Shown: positions 43,972-44,430 of the stretch, piece after piece
Numbering within the stretch: the stretch's first letter is position 1
How the letters are laid out: each line of letters opens with the position of its first letter
NCBI GenBank assembly: GCA_029858965.1
Contig: JAOUDZ010000032.1
Location: forward strand, 1-44,430
Direction: 5' to 3'
DNA length: 44,430 nt
From: Cyclobacteriaceae bacterium
Lineage (GTDB): Bacteria > Bacteroidota > Bacteroidia > Cytophagales > Cyclobacteriaceae
Notes under the pieces: generated by a model
Database searches by the model: none
What the model was told of the DNA's origin: nothing
The model's input: only the letters and a program-made list of their open reading frames with translations
Translations under genes and position numbers: made by a program

Positions 43972-44430
<459 letters not shown>

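Overview
The window looks like chromosome from a Bacteroidota bacterium, most likely Cytophagales-like (order inferred, not tested). Supporting signs are several exact matches to the Bacteroidota -7 promoter element TAnnTTTG in front of genes, few Shine-Dalgarno sequences, many small outer-membrane beta-barrels, a DUF4251 protein, and lipoprotein or Tat-lipoprotein exports. No rRNA, tRNA, CRISPR array, insertion sequence or prophage was found.

Layout. 1-4.8 kb: the tail of a gene entering from the left, a frameshifted barrel gene, a Bax-type glucosaminidase lipoprotein, and a DUF1254/DUF1214 lipoprotein paired with a barrel. 5.2-10.8 kb: a unit bounded by two paralogous small proteins that share the same 81-bp leader. 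Between them lie an octaheme cytochrome c with TPRs, a DcaP-like porin and an AraC-type regulator. 11-17.8 kb: a membrane-anchored serine hydrolase, the acetate pair pta-ackA, a DUF4251 protein and a barrel. 17.8-19 kb: a decayed locus in which a deletion joins the start of a VirJ/AcvB-like gene to the end of an MprF-like aminoacyl-phosphatidylglycerol synthase carrying three nonsense codons. 19-22.6 kb: a YdjM-type membrane hydrolase, cardiolipin synthase and an exported caspase-fold protein. 22.8-28.3 kb: a stress-like block with a TerB-like protein, two tandem-domain universal stress proteins, a release-factor-like protein, a site-2 protease with CBS domains, a small membrane protein and a TIM-barrel isomerase.

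28.3-36.4 kb is an ion-transport island: a voltage-sensor-type K+ channel with a zinc-ribbon tail, an MscS-like protein, a 1688-residue SLC12-type cotransporter fused to a long helical region and a C-terminal P-loop ATPase with a winged-helix-like end, and a divergent cation:proton antiporter. 36.4-44.4 kb: nadA-nadB, a penicillin-binding-type serine hydrolase, a DUF2461 protein, an M24 aminopeptidase-like lipoprotein, an ATP-cone/Mrr-type nuclease, palindromic REP-like repeats, and the start of pyruvate:ferredoxin (flavodoxin) oxidoreductase cut by the window end.

Taken together, pta-ackA and the pyruvate oxidoreductase would give acetyl-CoA to acetate with ATP. The octaheme cytochrome suggests periplasmic electron transfer, and the stress and ion blocks fit a cell facing low oxygen, starvation or osmotic change. 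That physiological reading is inference. The most unusual objects are the SLC12-ATPase fusion with its translationally coupled MscS-like partner, and the duplicated leader plus small-protein module around the cytochrome/porin/regulator unit.
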